This document shows, in pieces, positions 51,652 to 64,000 of a stretch of 64,000 nt of DNA (position 1 is its first letter; each line of letters opens with the position of its first letter). Source of the stretch: Anaeromyces robustus (lineage: Eukaryota > Neocallimastigomycota > Neocallimastigomycetes > Neocallimastigales > Neocallimastigaceae); assembly GCA_002104895.1 (NCBI GenBank), contig MCFG01000043.1, positions 196,001-260,000 of the forward strand. The letters run 5' to 3'. The translations under genes were made by a program, and so were the position numbers. The notes under the pieces were generated by a model. It was not told the DNA's origin. It saw only the letters and a list, made by a program, of their open reading frames with translations, and searched no databases.

Positions 51652-52154
51652 TTGATTGATTAAAAATAAATTTCTGTGGAAATATTTAGCATTTGATTTT
51701 CCTCTTTTATTATTTAGTTTACTTCAATTTAAATTTATATATATAATTAATATATTATATATAATATATTAATTATTTTATAATATTAACACAATATAAT
51801 GAATGTAATGGAATAAAATAGAAATGGTAATATATATATTAAAATAATACATACATACAAATTCAAATAATTATTCCAATAATAAAAAAAAAAAAAAAAA
51901 ATTATAATTTATATATATATAATCATAATTATTTTTTTTTTTTTTTTTTTTTTTTTTTGTATTTCATTTATTATTATATTTTAATAACATTTGTTATAAA
52001 GTAAAATTAAATAGTTTTTAATTAATAAAAATATATATATATTTGTACTAGTATATTTTATTATATTATTTAAAAAAGAATCAATGGTTTTAACTGTATA
52101 AATTTTTTTTTTTATACACTTTTAATAAAAATTAAAAAATAATAGGAAAAGAAA
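50619..52154. other. AT-rich intergenic region
   Basis: No gene. (TTTA)n lies at about 51595-51653 and poly(T) at 51930-51958. Just before the p23 gene nothing like a canonical heat-shock element could be identified with confidence. Confidence 0.7.
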
Positions 52155-53786
52155 ATGCTTGCTCCAACTGTTCTCTGGGCTCAACGTACTGATGAAATTT
52201 TCATCACTATTGATCTTATGGATATTGAAAATCCAACTGTTAACTTAACTTCCGATAAATTATATTTCCAAGGTCGTTCTCTTGGAAAGGATTATGAAGT
52301 TGAATTAAAATTCTACAGTAAAATTGATCCAGAAGTAATAATTCACTTCTATTATATATATATATATATATTTAATGTTTCGAAATTTATTTTATGGAGT
52401 GAAAAATGAAAAAATAAAAAATAAGAATAAATATTCAGGAAAAATATATATAATATCAGGATTGTTTAATAATATTAATTTTTAAATAAGATAACTAATT
52501 TTTTTTTTTTCATTAAAAATTATATATAAATATTTTGTAAAATGGTTGATAAATTATAATATCAAAACAACAAATAAATAATTATCAATATATAACAAAA
52601 AAAAAATAAATAAATTATTAAGGCTTCTAAACAAAGCATTACTCCAAGAAATGCCTTCTTTGTTCTTATTAAGGAAGAAAAGGGTAAGGAATACTGGCCA
52701 AGATTATTAGAAGATAAGGGTAAAGTTCACTACTTAAAGACCGATTTTGGTAGATGGAAGGATGAGGATGATGATGATGATGTTCCAAACCCAATGGAAG
52801 GTCTTGACTTCTCTCAAGTAAGAAAAAAATAATAATATGAAATATGAAAATTTATTAAAAATATATGTTTTATTATTCTATATTTATATATCATTTATTA
52901 TTATTATTTTTATTATATGTTATGCTTTAAATATCTTAATTAAATAATTGATATTATTATTGATAAAATATTAATTAACTTTTTTTTAATAATTTTTACT
53001 ATTATTATAAACAAAATAAAATTATATGAAAAATAAATTATTAAATAAAATAATTAATCATCATTAATATAACAGTTCACCGGTATGGGAGGTATGCCAG
53101 GTATGGGAGACTTAGGTAACATGGATGATGTAAGTATTGCCAAAATAAAATTATATATATCTAAAATACCATATAATAGATTATTCTTATTTTTATTTTT
53201 ATTTTTTTTTTCTTTTTTACATATATTATAAATACTAAAATAACTCTTTCATGTATTATAAAAAATTATTTTTCAATATTTTAGATGCCTGACTCTGATG
53301 ATGATACTAGTAGTGATGAAGGTAAGTAACTTTTAAATTATAAAAAAAAATAATATAATAATAGAAAATAAAACTCATAAATAAATAATTAATAAATAAA
53401 TAAAATAAAATAAAATAAAATAAAATAATAATAAAAGATATGCCAGAACTTGAAAACGCTGATGAAAAAAGTAAAATAAATTAAATAATTAATTTAATTA
53501 AATATAATTAAGATTTTATTATTAAAATTAAAATATTTTTTAAATATTAATAATAAACTTTATTAATAATAATAAATATCAATTATAAATATTATAAATA
53601 TTATAGAGCCAGAAGATGAAGATGCTGAAAACAAAGGTATAATAATAATAAAAATATATTCAAATTTATATAAATAATATATATATTTTTTAATTATTTT
53701 AATACTATAAAATATTTTTGGTTTACTAAAAAAAATTTTTTTTTTTTTAATTCTATTTATACATTAATATATTACAATTAGCCTAA
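52155..53786 (+). CDS. Hsp90 co-chaperone p23 (Sba1/PTGES3)
   Basis: Exons: 52155-52334, 52623-52817, 53076-53129, 53285-53321, 53438-53470, 53607-53636 and probably 53782-53786, about 177 aa. The CS domain has the p23 features: PTVLWAQRTDEIFITIDL at the start, KLYFQGRS, YEVELKFY, and the signature WPRLLEDKGKVHYLKTDFGRW. The C-terminus holds the usual Gly/Met-rich stretch (GMGGMPGMGDLGNMDD) and an acidic tail. Known role: stabilises the ATP-bound closed Hsp90 dimer. The final coding exon of five bases (adding Ala and stop) is inferred from the phase and a TTAG acceptor; otherwise translation would run into the intron and stop at about 53674. Codons are less AT-biased than the neighbours', suggesting high expression. 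Confidence 0.88.
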
Positions 53787-54205
53787 ATTATATAATAATG
53801 ATAAAAATGATTGAAGTTATATAAAGGGAAAAAATAAAAAAAAAAAACAATATATTTAATAAAAAAGACAAAAAAAAAATATCAGCAATTATCAAAATAG
53901 ATTATAAACTTAAAAATATATATATATATATATAAAAAAAAAAAAAAAAAAAAAAAAAAGAAAGAAAAACCAATAATAAAAATTAAAAGTAAAAAAATAA
54001 TAATAAAAAAAAAAAATAAAGAATAATAATTGTAAAAAAAAAAAAAATATTTATAATTAATATCAAATCAATAATATGTATATTAATATAAATTATAATA
54101 TGAAATATGCACATATAAAAAAAAATAAATAATAAATAAAATAAATTATTTAAAATAAAAAAAATTTTTTTTCTTTATATTATCTATAATTATTTAATTT
54201 AATTA

Positions 54206-54246
<41 letters not shown>

Positions 54247-54523
54247 ATTTTTTTTTTTTTTTTATTTATTTAAATATTAATAGAAATGATCAATAAATAA
54301 TAAATTAATTATGTTAAATATAAAAAATTAAATAAAATATATATATATAATATATTTAAGATTATCCTATCTTAATAATGATTAAAATTATTATTTATAA
54401 CTAAAAGATATTGGATTCTTTAATTAATATATGTTTTATTATTAGTATTATATTTATATTTATATATATATATTTAAACAATCTAAAATAATAATAATAT
54501 TATAAAAATTTTTATCTATATAT
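53787..54523. other. Homopolymer-rich spacer between convergent genes
   Basis: No gene. Poly(A) blocks (53933-53960, 54010-54048) and a poly(T) block (54210-54242) dominate. It holds the 3' ends of the p23 and RRP43 genes. Confidence 0.75.
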
Positions 54524-55110
54524 TTAAAGATTTTTCATTGTCGAATCTAATAATTGTCTTAAATTATCAGTACGCTCTATAGCACTTTCCGTACAATCTT
54601 GTATTAGTTCTTTTGAAAGTGGTATACCTCCAAGTTTAGATATACCACATAATTTATGTTGTTCATTATATATAAAAGTAAGAGAAGTACTTGAAAGATT
54701 TTCTTCTTCTTCATTTGGATCAGCTAAAATATATTTTCTAATTATATATATATTTAATTAAAATATTTATTACAATTTAAATTATTTATAAAATTATATA
54801 TATAAATTAATAATTATTATAATTATTAATAAAAAATAATAAAAATAATAATAATAAATTGAATATATAAATATATATTAATGATTATTTCAAAATTTAT
54901 TTTAAAACGTACTTATCAAAAACAACATAAGTTGCAGATAGTGGAGTAGATAATAATTCTAAAGAGATAGTTTTTTCTTCAGAAGCTTCAACTTTTCCTT
55001 CTTCCTCAATAAAAGTAACTTCTGGAAGTTTTACTTTATTTATTTATATAATGTATATTAATTATAAATATTAAATTATTATCATAATTAATATTATTAT
55101 TAGTATTATT

Positions 55111-55197
<87 letters not shown>

Positions 55198-56515
55198 TTA
55201 TTATTATTATTATTATTAATTATTAATTATTATTATTATTATTATTTTATTAAAAATAACTTATTTCTATAATAATTTTTTTTTATTGACTGTAAGTAAT
55301 TTTTGTTATTAATATTATTATATTAATACATAAACATAATAATAATAATAATAATAATAATTAATAATTAATAATTAATTTTTATAATATTAATTTTTAA
55401 ATAATTACAATTCTTTAATGCAGATATAATTGAGAAAAGAGCAGCATCAAAAATATTTCCATCATAAGATATGCATATAACATCAACATATAAAACCCAA
55501 ACAGCATTTTTTTCTGATATACATAATTTATCTAAATCAATAATTTTACATCTAATATAATAATTTATAAAAATTAAAATGTATATATAAAAATGTGTAA
55601 TGTATACGTCTATATATTATTATTATTATATATTAATAAAATTTTAATAAATTTATTATATATTACTGCTTAAATAATTTATCAATTCTTTCACTAATAG
55701 ATTGTGCTAATTCTCCTGGTGGTCCTGGTTTAAATAAAGAAGAACAAATTGGTGATAATTCAACATTTGGAACTAATAATATATATATATATTTTATTTT
55801 TGAATAACACAGAATTGAAATTTGATTTTTTTATTAAAAAATGACATTTTTTTTATATAAAGAATATTATATTTTAAATTATAATAGTATTTAAATTATA
55901 TAATAAAAATATATATATATATTTTTATAAATTAATATTATTTTTGTATATTTCAAAATTTCATTATATATATATTTTACCTATATATCCTTTTCTTGGA
56001 TCATCAACTCTCGGTTCAGCTACTTCAGCCTTTATACCACAAACAACTGAAGTTTTTCCCATTTTTAATACACAAGAACCTTCAGCACTTTTAATTGAAT
56101 CTATTAAATTTTGTTAAAAATTTTAAAATTAACGAAATAAAAAAAAATAATAAAATAAAAATAAACAAGTATTCTTTATAATTTCAATTTTTATAGATAT
56201 AAATTAAATATAATAAAAAAAAATATGATTATCATATAATGAAATATTTAATAGGTTATTATTTAAAGTGATAATAACTCATTAAATATTGATAGAATTT
56301 TTTATAATATATAAATACATTTTCTTATTATTATTATTATTAAAAATAAAAAAAAACTTACTTAAATTTATTGAGGTTTTTCTAAATTTTTTTAATAATC
56401 TTCCATCAGGTCTTATATTATTTGTTAAAAATTTCCTATAAAATTCTTTTGGATGTAATTTTGCAAAAGTATTAGCATCTAATACAAATGAATCCTTATT
56501 CGATACCTCAGCCAT
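54524..56515 (-). CDS. RNA exosome core subunit Rrp43/EXOSC8
   Basis: Six exons on the minus strand: 56515-56362, 56100-55981, 55772-55667, 55551-55409, 55033-54913 and 54737-54524, 285 aa, all phases consistent. It has the RNase PH-like fold of the ring subunits: [18 protein letters not shown] at the N-terminus, then [57 protein letters not shown] and LKLPEVTF. The late segment [20 protein letters not shown] and [10 protein letters not shown] point to the EXOSC8/Rrp43 branch and not to Rrp42 or Rrp45. Known role: structural, catalytically inactive part of the hexameric ring that channels RNA for 3'-5' decay. Intron 4 contains a (TTA)n array. Confidence 0.85.
55089..55250. repeat. (TTA)n microsatellite in RRP43 intron 4
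   Basis: About 45 TTA/ATT units with small interruptions, inside intron 55408-55034. Confidence 0.9.
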
Positions 56516-56806
56516 GTTATTATTATTAATTTTTATTTTTTATTAGTAATGTATTTGAATTTTATTATATATTATATTATATATATTTATAAATATTGAA
56601 AAATAAAAGTAAAAAAATAAAAATTAAAAATAATAAAATTAAAAAATAAAAATTCTATAACTTTTATAAAAAAAAAAAATATAATATATACAATTAAAAA
56701 ATATATATATAATTTCTATTTAAAAATTTTAAATATTATCCATTTTATTTTTTTTTTTTTTTTTTTAATCAGCAAATAATAAATCATATACTTATGCTGC
56801 GTATTT

Positions 56807-56812
56807 CACGTG
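56807..56812. promoter_or_regulatory. CACGTG E-box upstream of RRP43
   Basis: A second CACGTG palindrome (TTTCACGTGTATC), about 290 bp upstream of the RRP43 ATG. Same caveat as the copy at 48657: presence is certain, function is inferred. Confidence 0.3.
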
Positions 56813-57269
56813 TATCTTAATTAATTTATGATAAATACACATATATTATTACATAAAAATTAATGAAAAAAATTTTTTTTATTTTTTTTTTTTTTTAACA
56901 TTAATGTTATAATATTATTTTATTGAATTTAATGTTTAGAATGTTACATAGAAATTAAAATATATAACATAAAAGTAATATCAAAGAAGAAAAAAAAAAA
57001 CAAAAACAAAAAACAAAAATAAAAAATATATGAAACAAGAAAATTATTGGTAGAAAAATAAGAAATTAATAAAAAAAAAAAAGAAAATTATGTTAATTTT
57101 CTTTTCATTTTAACAGTCTAAAAAGAGTAAAAATATTTTGGGTTCTAAACATAGATCCCAAAAAAAAAAAAAAAAATAAAAAAAAAAGAAAAGGGAGTAC
57201 GTAGTTATTATAATAAAAAAGTCAATAAAATATTGTATTATACAATTAAGTAATTTAAGAAAGATAATT

Positions 57270-57410
57270 TTATATTATATAACCAAGAGTTAATAATTGT
57301 ATTAGTCCTATTGAATAATCAACTTTGACATTCTTGATATGTTCAATTTTATATTTATCGAAGAAGATAAGAAGATAGGGTTTTCGTTCGACAACAGAAA
57401 GTATTATCAT
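57270..57410 (-). CDS. Possible small ORF or exon relic, 46 aa
   Basis: ATG at 57410 to TAA at 57270 reads MIILSVVERKPYLL, then FFDKYKIEHIKNVKV, and ends LLTLGYII. Unlike every other open frame in this spacer, it has mixed amino-acid composition and uses codons such as GTC, CGA and CCC. I recognise no family. It could be a small gene, an exon of an unplaced gene, or a piece of a decayed element. No splice partner was identified. Confidence 0.25.
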   Translation of the reverse strand: MIILSVVERKPYLLIFFDKYKIEHIKNVKVDYSIGLIQLLTLGYII

Positions 57411-59367
57411 GTTAGAGTAATAAGCTAGTTTGACCTATTTTTTAACCAAATAATAATCTATTTAAACTAAAAAAAAAAAAAAAAAAAAAATCTTATATTA
57501 TTTCAAAATTTATTAGACTTTAATAAAAAAAACATATCTTTTCAAACTTCGTTTATCTATAGTTTTTTGCTTTTTTCTTTAAATAAAATCTTTATGATTA
57601 TAAATATTTAACACATAAATAAAATTCTTTTTATTATAAGCACTTTTTTTTTTTTTTTTTTTTATTTTAATAAGAATAGTTTATTTATATATATATATAT
57701 ATTAATAATATATGAATATTTAATATATCGCTATTTTTGTTTTAATTGTTAATTTCGATATTTTTTTTTTTTTTTTATTATTATTAATTAATAATAAAAA
57801 AAAACTTCTATATATAAATAAATAGCTTTTTTTAAGCTATTTATATATTTTTTTTTATTTTAGTGTATATTTCATTTTTTTTTTTATTTTATTTTATTTT
57901 TATTTTAATTCTAAGTTTATTTTTAAAAGCTTTAAAATTATAATTATTATAAAATTATTACTTAATATCATGGTTATAATAATTATAATTTACCATCAAT
58001 AATTACTATTAATAATTAAGTACTATTTCTTTCTTTTTTTTTTTCCTTTTTTTTTTAAAATATTCTTGTCTTTTTCTTCATTTTAAAAGAAAAAATAAAG
58101 TCTAATAAAATAAATATATAAATATTAAAAAAAAAAAAAAAGAAAAGAAAAAAAGAAAAGAAAAGAAATAATATTCTATTTATTTTATTCTAAATATATT
58201 TTTAAAAAAATTTTTTTTTAATCTTTAATTATTATTTAGGATTTATTAAACTTATTTTATATATTATATATGATTTTATAATATATAAAATTAAAAATAA
58301 ATGATAAACATAAAAAAAGTAATAAAAAAAATTATAAAAAAAAATTATTATATATATATAGAAAAAAAAACTAAAGAAAAAAAGAAAGTAATTAATAAAA
58401 AAAAAATTGCAATATATGAAAATAGTAAATTTGGTATTTAAATTGATTGTTTTACATTTTTATATTATGTACAATTCTTTAACTTTTCCTTTTTTTCCTT
58501 TTTCTTACTTTTGTTTCCTTTTCAATTAATTTTTTTTTTCTTTTTCATTTTTTGTTTTTGTTTTTGTTTTTTTTGTTTTTTTTTTTTGTTTTTTTTTTTT
58601 TTTTTTTTTTCATTTTTCTACAATACTTATATTAATTTTCAAAAATTAATATATTTTATTTTTGTTTTTATTATTATTTATTAATTATAAGTAATAATAT
58701 ATATAATATTTTTAAAATATATAAAAACATATATAAATATTATTATACTTATAAAAATAAAATATATAATATTCCTTATAAATTTATAGTTTATTTTTAT
58801 TTATTATATAAATCTATTTTAATTATAATTTAATAATAATAATTATTGTTGGATTTATTTATATTTTATAAAAAAATTTTTTTCATTTATAATTCTTCAT
58901 ATTTATGAAATTTATAAATGTAAAAATAAAAATTTTTTGTTTTTCTATTTTTTTTTTTATTATTCTAAAGAAATTATTATTTTTGTTTTATTATATTTAA
59001 TTTTCTGTTTTATTTATATAATTTTTTCTTTTCTTTTTGATTTTTTAATTTTAATTTTTTTATTTATTTGTTGGTTGGTTGGTTTGTTTGATTGTTTTTT
59101 TTTTTTTTTTTTTTTTTTTTTTGTTTTTTCGTTTTTATAAAATATAGTGCTTTTTTTTTTTTATTTTTATTTGATAAATATTATAAACATAATGATAAAT
59201 ATAATAAGATATAAATTATAAATTATAATTTTTAATTTTTTTAATTTTTTTTTTTTTTGTTTTTTTAAAAAAAAAAAATATATTTTATAATATATTTTTA
59301 ATTTACTTATAGTTTGGTTTGTTTTTCTATTTCTATTTTTTTTTTTTTTACCTTTCACTTTCTTAAT

Positions 59368-60719
59368 CTATTTTAATAAAGTAGATTGCATTAATGATTG
59401 ATAACGATCTAATTCTTCTTCAGCTCTTTCACGTAAAACACGTTCAGCGCTTAATTCAGATCTTATCTTAGAAAGTTCTTTACGTAATTTTGTATTTTCA
59501 TCAAACATTAATTTAGCAAATTCTTGAGTCTTATTATTTTCCTTTTGTTTTTCTTCCTTATCTTCGAGATAGAAAATAATCTTATTAAATAATTTATTAA
59601 CAATTTCATCCTTTTCCTTTTGTGTGTAAAGAGTATGAAGTTCTTTTTCAATTTCTTGTTTCTTAATATTATTAGTTAATGTTATATCATCATTAATTTC
59701 AGTTATATCTTCATTATTAAGAGAATCTGATTCATCACCATAAGCCTTAATAACTTCAACAGTATTATCTATTTCATTTTCTTCAATTTCTTTTTCACTA
59801 TCACATGAAGTAGTTTCAACTAAAACATCATTTATAATTTCTATTTCTTTATCAGCAATATCATTTTCTTTATTTAATACATTAACTTCACCACAATTTA
59901 TAATAACATTAGAAGATGAATCCTTCTTTTCATAACCATTGAAAATATATTTAGCAATTGGGTTACTATCTCTCCATGGATAATCACCTTCTTTAACAAG
60001 ATACATATATTTAGCAATTGGATTAGCATCTCTTTCTGGATAAGACCACTCTTCAAATTCTTCAATTGGATCTACACCAACATCTATTTTTGGCATTGTT
60101 GGAATTGCTGAAGGATTTCTAGAATAATAATAAAAGTTTCTTGCTAAGAAATCTTTAGGTACAGCATTAAATGTATTACGTCTCTTTTTGAAACTTTCAT
60201 TAGTAACGTAAATAATTTCAACGAATGCATGATTAAACATATATTTTGCAATTGGATTTCTTCTATCAACAGGTCTGAATAAAACTTTCTTTTTTCTCAT
60301 AAGTGAAGCATCACTAATATACCATTGTGTTCCTACAGATACCATCTTTGGTTTTGGTTTTTCTAAAGTTCTATATTGAACTTGAGGAGCTACAGGTGTT
60401 GCTGGTGTTTGTGGTTCTTCATCTGCTGGAGATAATTCTGGAGTTTTAGCAAGTATTGAAATAGTTTGAGCTAATTTCATACCTGATTGAGGTTGAATAT
60501 TTGATGGAGAAAGAGTTGATTGGTTTTGTGATGATCTATAATGTGGTGGTGGTGTTGGTACACCTTGAAGTTTAATATTCTTACTTGTTGATCTTTGTTG
60601 TAATGGAAGACCTGCATTAATTTGAGAAGCGCGTTCATTAATTGGTTTTTTGAATGGAACATTTTGAGGTTGCATGTTATTAAGATTTTGATTATTATTA
60701 TTTTGATAATTATTTTGAG

Positions 60720-60785
<66 letters not shown>

Positions 60786-62307
60786 TGTTCTCTTCATTAC
60801 CAAATGGAGAATATTGTATTTTAATTGGAATATATTTAACTTGACCACCATTAGTAGAATTTGTTTTAACTGGTTGTGGTACTTTTTTACCAACTTGTTT
60901 TGCTTTACCATTTCCAATAAAATCATCTGGATCAGAATTCTTTAAGAATTCCCAAAGAGTTTCTTGCTTCTTTTTTGGTTTTCCTTCATTAAGAAGACGA
61001 TCAATTGAATCATCTGAATCATAATCAAAATCATCCATATTGTATTTATTACCTCTACCTAATGTATTATTAATAACTGTCATTGGAACAAGGTTTTCAC
61101 GTTCATGGTTCTTTGGTTTCAAACGGTTTAATGGACTATTATGTTTTTGAATTTCATTCATACGATTTGGAGTTAAACTAATTTTTCTAGTTTGATCAGA
61201 AGAAATCATACTATCAAAATCAAAACTGGTGTCGTTATTAGCTATTTCACCATAACTTGCAATAGCACCACTAGCAGGTTTAAATACTAAAGATGCTTCA
61301 TTAAATTCTTGATATGGATTTCCATTTTCAGATTGTTTTAATGAATCTGAATTAATTATACTATCATTAAAACTTTTAAGACTCTTATCAGAAATAGAAT
61401 GGTTTTTACGATGTCCCTTCTTAGATTTCTTTGAACTTCTACTAACAGCACGTTTTAATGATTTAGAAAGACTATGGCTACGACCATGACCTTTCTTATC
61501 CTTTTCTGAACCATTAGTCGTTACGGAACCTTCATAATCTTTTTGTGTAAAACTATAGTCAGTTATACTATCGTTTAAATAATCAAATGAGTCTTCTTCA
61601 TAAGGAGTATTATTTTGTGTTGGAGCTTGAGCTTGAATATTTGTACTAATATTATGAATGGATTTAGATCTTGGTTTATTATATGAAGGTCCATTCATAG
61701 GATATTCTTTTACACTTTTTGAGCCTTTAAGCTCATCATAATAAGGATCTGCTCTACTTAAATCAACAGCAGAATAACTTTGTTGATTTGCTCCTTTATA
61801 AAACTTTTGATTGTTAACATTAACTGGAAGTGGTGAAAGTGGAGGAGTAGTAGATGAGTAACTACTATTAGCACTATGTAAAGACTTGCTAGTATTGTTA
61901 ATATTATTAATATTTTCTCTCTTTATAGCATTAATAATGTTATAATAGTTAGTTGTTTCACTGTGATCATTGACTGGTTGCTTGTAAGATGAATAATTTT
62001 CAACTGGAGCACTAACTGGAGAACTAAGATGATAACTACTTGTAGTCATTCCATATTTAGTATTATAACTTTTATATGCTGGAGGCAATGTACTACTACC
62101 CATGTTTTTATAACTAGTATCAGTATTATAAATTGTTGCAGATAATGGGTAACCCTTAGTGTCTTTTGGATAATTAACATCAATAGTTGCTGGTTTTCCT
62201 GAATTTGGATGTTGATACTGAACTGGATTTTGTGTTTGACTTGGTTTAGCATTAAGTTTTGGAGATCCTATAAAAAATAAATACAATTTTTAATATTATT
62301 TATTCAT

Positions 62308-62338
<31 letters not shown>

Positions 62339-62554
62339 TTATTATTTATTTATTTATTTTTATTAATATTAAATCCTATTCATTATATAATTTAATACTT
62401 TATTATATTTAAATAACTTACTAGTATCAGATCTCTTGTCTAAATCGAGATTCATTATATCTTTATTATCAAATAAAAAAGAAGAAAAAGCACTATCGCC
62501 AAAAATTTCCTTTGAGAAAGCGAATGAAGTAATTCTTGGTTTTTCGTCAGACAT
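59368..62554 (-). CDS. Large low-complexity protein of unknown function with three NPIAKY(M/I) repeats and C-terminal coiled coil
   Basis: Two exons: 62554-62422 and 62267-59368, 1010 aa. It is mostly disordered and rich in Ser, Asn, Gln and Pro. A basic Ser-rich segment (SLSKSLKRAVSRSSKK, about 305-330) looks like a phosphorylation or membrane-binding patch. An Asn run lies at about 540-559, encoded by (AAT)n. Three similar motifs occur at about 714 (RRNPIAKYMFN), 791 (DANPIAKYMYL) and 812 (DSNPIAKYIFN), each preceded by an aromatic/Arg/Asp context. An acidic region leads into a C-terminal coiled coil (about 890-1005, ELSKIRSELSAERVLRERAE). No signal peptide or membrane segment. I do not recognise the family. 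Inferred: a cytoplasmic scaffold that oligomerises through the coiled coil. Confidence 0.75.
60725..60782 (-). repeat. Coding (AAT)n tract, poly-Asn
   Basis: Trinucleotide repeat within the open frame of the NPIAKYM protein, encoding about 20 Asn in a row on the minus strand. It is one of the few microsatellites in the window that lies in coding sequence. Confidence 0.9.
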
Positions 62555-64000
62555 TTCTATTAATTTAGTTTATATAAACATTATATATTTATAATTTATA
62601 TTTATATTTATATTTACATTAATAATAAATTTAAATATAAATTTTAATAATAAATGATTTATTATATTTATAAGAATTATATAAATAAATTTATTAGTTT
62701 ACAAATTTATATCAGATTAAGCTATATCTTATTATATTATTATATTATAATAAAAAAAAAAAAAAAGAAAATAGAAATGAATTATATATTATTTATCAAT
62801 AAAAATTATATAATTATATATTTCTTAAAAATATTAAAGTAGTATATAATTTTTATATTATTACAAGTTGAATTTATAGGTTATAGAAATTCAACCTTTA
62901 TTTTATCAATAGAATAAATAAAAGAATAAATTATTTCTTAAATTATATATTAAAAAAATTAGAAATATTTACAATTTTATTTTATTCTATTATAAATATT
63001 ATTTCTTTTTCTTTTTCTTTTTTTTTTTTTAAAAAAAAAATATTATATAAAATAAATATATAAATAGATTTATAATATAACTTATACTTTACTTTTTTTT
63101 TTTTTTTTTAAAAAATTATTTCATACTATATTAATAAATATAAGTAATTTTTTATTTTTATAAAATTTAACTTAAATAGATATTTAATTATATTGATTTT
63201 TATAGGAATATATGATTAAATATGTTTTCATATATTCTTATAAAAAAAAGTCTTAATTTAATATTTTTTTTATTTATTTATTAATTAATCTTTTTTCTTA
63301 TATATATAAATTATTTACAACTAGATTTTATATATATATTATTTTTTTTTTATTTTTTTAAAAAAAAAAATAAAAGAAAAAATTTTCAAAAAAGAAATTA
63401 AATATATAAAAAAAGAAAAAAATTAGTTTTATAAAAAAAAAAAAAAAAGAACATTTTAATTATAATATATTATTATTAAAGATAATTATTTATTATTTAA
63501 TATATAATATATATACATTTATTATTAATAAATATGAATAATATTAATAATATTAATATTCATATTACCATTAAAATTGATTATATTATATTAATCTAAA
63601 TCTTATATATTATATTTATAATGAAAAAACGTTTTTTATATTATTATTTTTATTTTATATTAAAAAAAATTTTTTTTTAAAATTTATTAATAATTATACT
63701 TTTTACTTTTTTTTTTTTTTTATTATAAATATTATATATTAAAACAATTTTAAGAAATATTATAGTTAATCGTTTTTTTTTTTTTTTTTTAATTATCTCT
63801 TAATAATTGTTTTAATTATTAACTATATTAGTAAATTTTTATAACTTTAAATATATATAAAATTTCCTCAATACATAATATCTTATTAATAATAAGTAAA
63901 AAAAATAAAATGAAAACATATTTTTTAATTTTTAATTAATTTATTCCTATTAAATTTAATATAAAATTATATTCTATAAAATTATTTTAATATATTATTC
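62555..64000. other. AT-rich flank
   Basis: No gene supported. It holds the promoter side of the minus-strand gene starting at 62554. Poly(A/T) runs are common; short open frames here are Tyr/Ile/Lys low complexity. Confidence 0.7.

Larger units (their letters stand above)
56516..59367. other. 2.8-kb AT-rich intergenic region
   Basis: It lies upstream of the minus-strand RRP43 start and downstream of the minus-strand gene ending at 59368. Mostly poly(A), poly(T) and poly(TTTTC). A CACGTG lies at 56807-56812. A patch of higher complexity at about 57110-57480 contains a 46-codon open frame (57270-57410) and an imperfect 10-bp hairpin (57139-57162). Nothing else is supported. Confidence 0.65.

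Noticed and set aside
57139-57162. Possible tRNA arm (GGTTCTAAACATAGATCC)
   Set aside because: No acceptor, D or anticodon stems could be drawn around it.
58937-59140. Open frame rich in Phe
   Set aside because: It is poly(T) low complexity with no recognisable domain and no codon mix like the real exons.

Overview
This is nuclear DNA of a eukaryote with an extremely AT-rich genome. Intergenic DNA is almost pure A/T with long homopolymers and (AAT)n, (AAAT)n and (TTTA)n microsatellites. Coding exons stand out as islands of normal complexity. Genes have many short, AT-rich GT-AG introns (donors mostly GTAAGT, GTATGT or GTAATT-like) and use the standard code. Two secreted CotH-kinase-like proteins carrying CBM18 chitin-binding modules, plus fungal housekeeping genes (YPK1-type kinase, Bur1/CDK9, Rtt103/RPRD, Yra1/ALYREF), point to an anaerobic gut fungus (Neocallimastigomycetes). 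That assignment is inference. A likely homologue of the tubulin-polyglutamylase regulator CSTPP1 fits a flagellated, zoosporic fungus.

The left third (about 1-20000) is accessory and secretory. It holds a tandem pair of CotH+3xCBM18 genes on the + strand (2282-5032 and 8919-11414). Next come four intronless minus-strand genes for a family of small secreted cysteine-rich proteins with a hydrophobic C-terminus, which I do not recognise (13122-14189, two-domain; 15832-16410; 17880-18446; 19012-19596). A decayed fifth copy lies at 17092-17257. Between these genes sit a 25-bp perfect inverted repeat and a compositionally distinct island ending in poly(A) (14674-15565), which look like a mobile-element relic.

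The rest (about 21000-62600) is intron-rich housekeeping. In order: ALYREF/Yra1 mRNA export adaptor (+), CDK9/Bur1 kinase (+), C2-domain YPK1/SGK-type AGC kinase (+), LURP-one/tubby-like protein (-), COG1 Golgi tether subunit (-, 16 exons), CSTPP1-like protein (+), CID-domain Rtt103/RPRD protein (+), SURF4/Erv29 cargo receptor (+), a membrane-anchored GST-like protein with a His/Cys-rich tail (+), p23/Sba1 Hsp90 co-chaperone (+), exosome subunit Rrp43/EXOSC8 (-), and a 1010-residue protein of unknown function with three NPIAKY(M/I) repeats and a C-terminal coiled coil (-). For the multi-exon genes I checked by hand that reading phase is kept across every junction. No tRNA, rRNA or CRISPR array was seen.

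Functionally, the transcription and RNA genes (CDK9, RPRD, ALYREF, Rrp43) and the secretory-pathway genes (COG1, SURF4) are dispersed, not in operons. The candidates for undescribed biology are the cysteine-rich secreted family with its pseudogene, the NPIAKYM-repeat protein, the GST-like protein with a duplicated metal-binding-like tail, and the CSTPP1-like gene.
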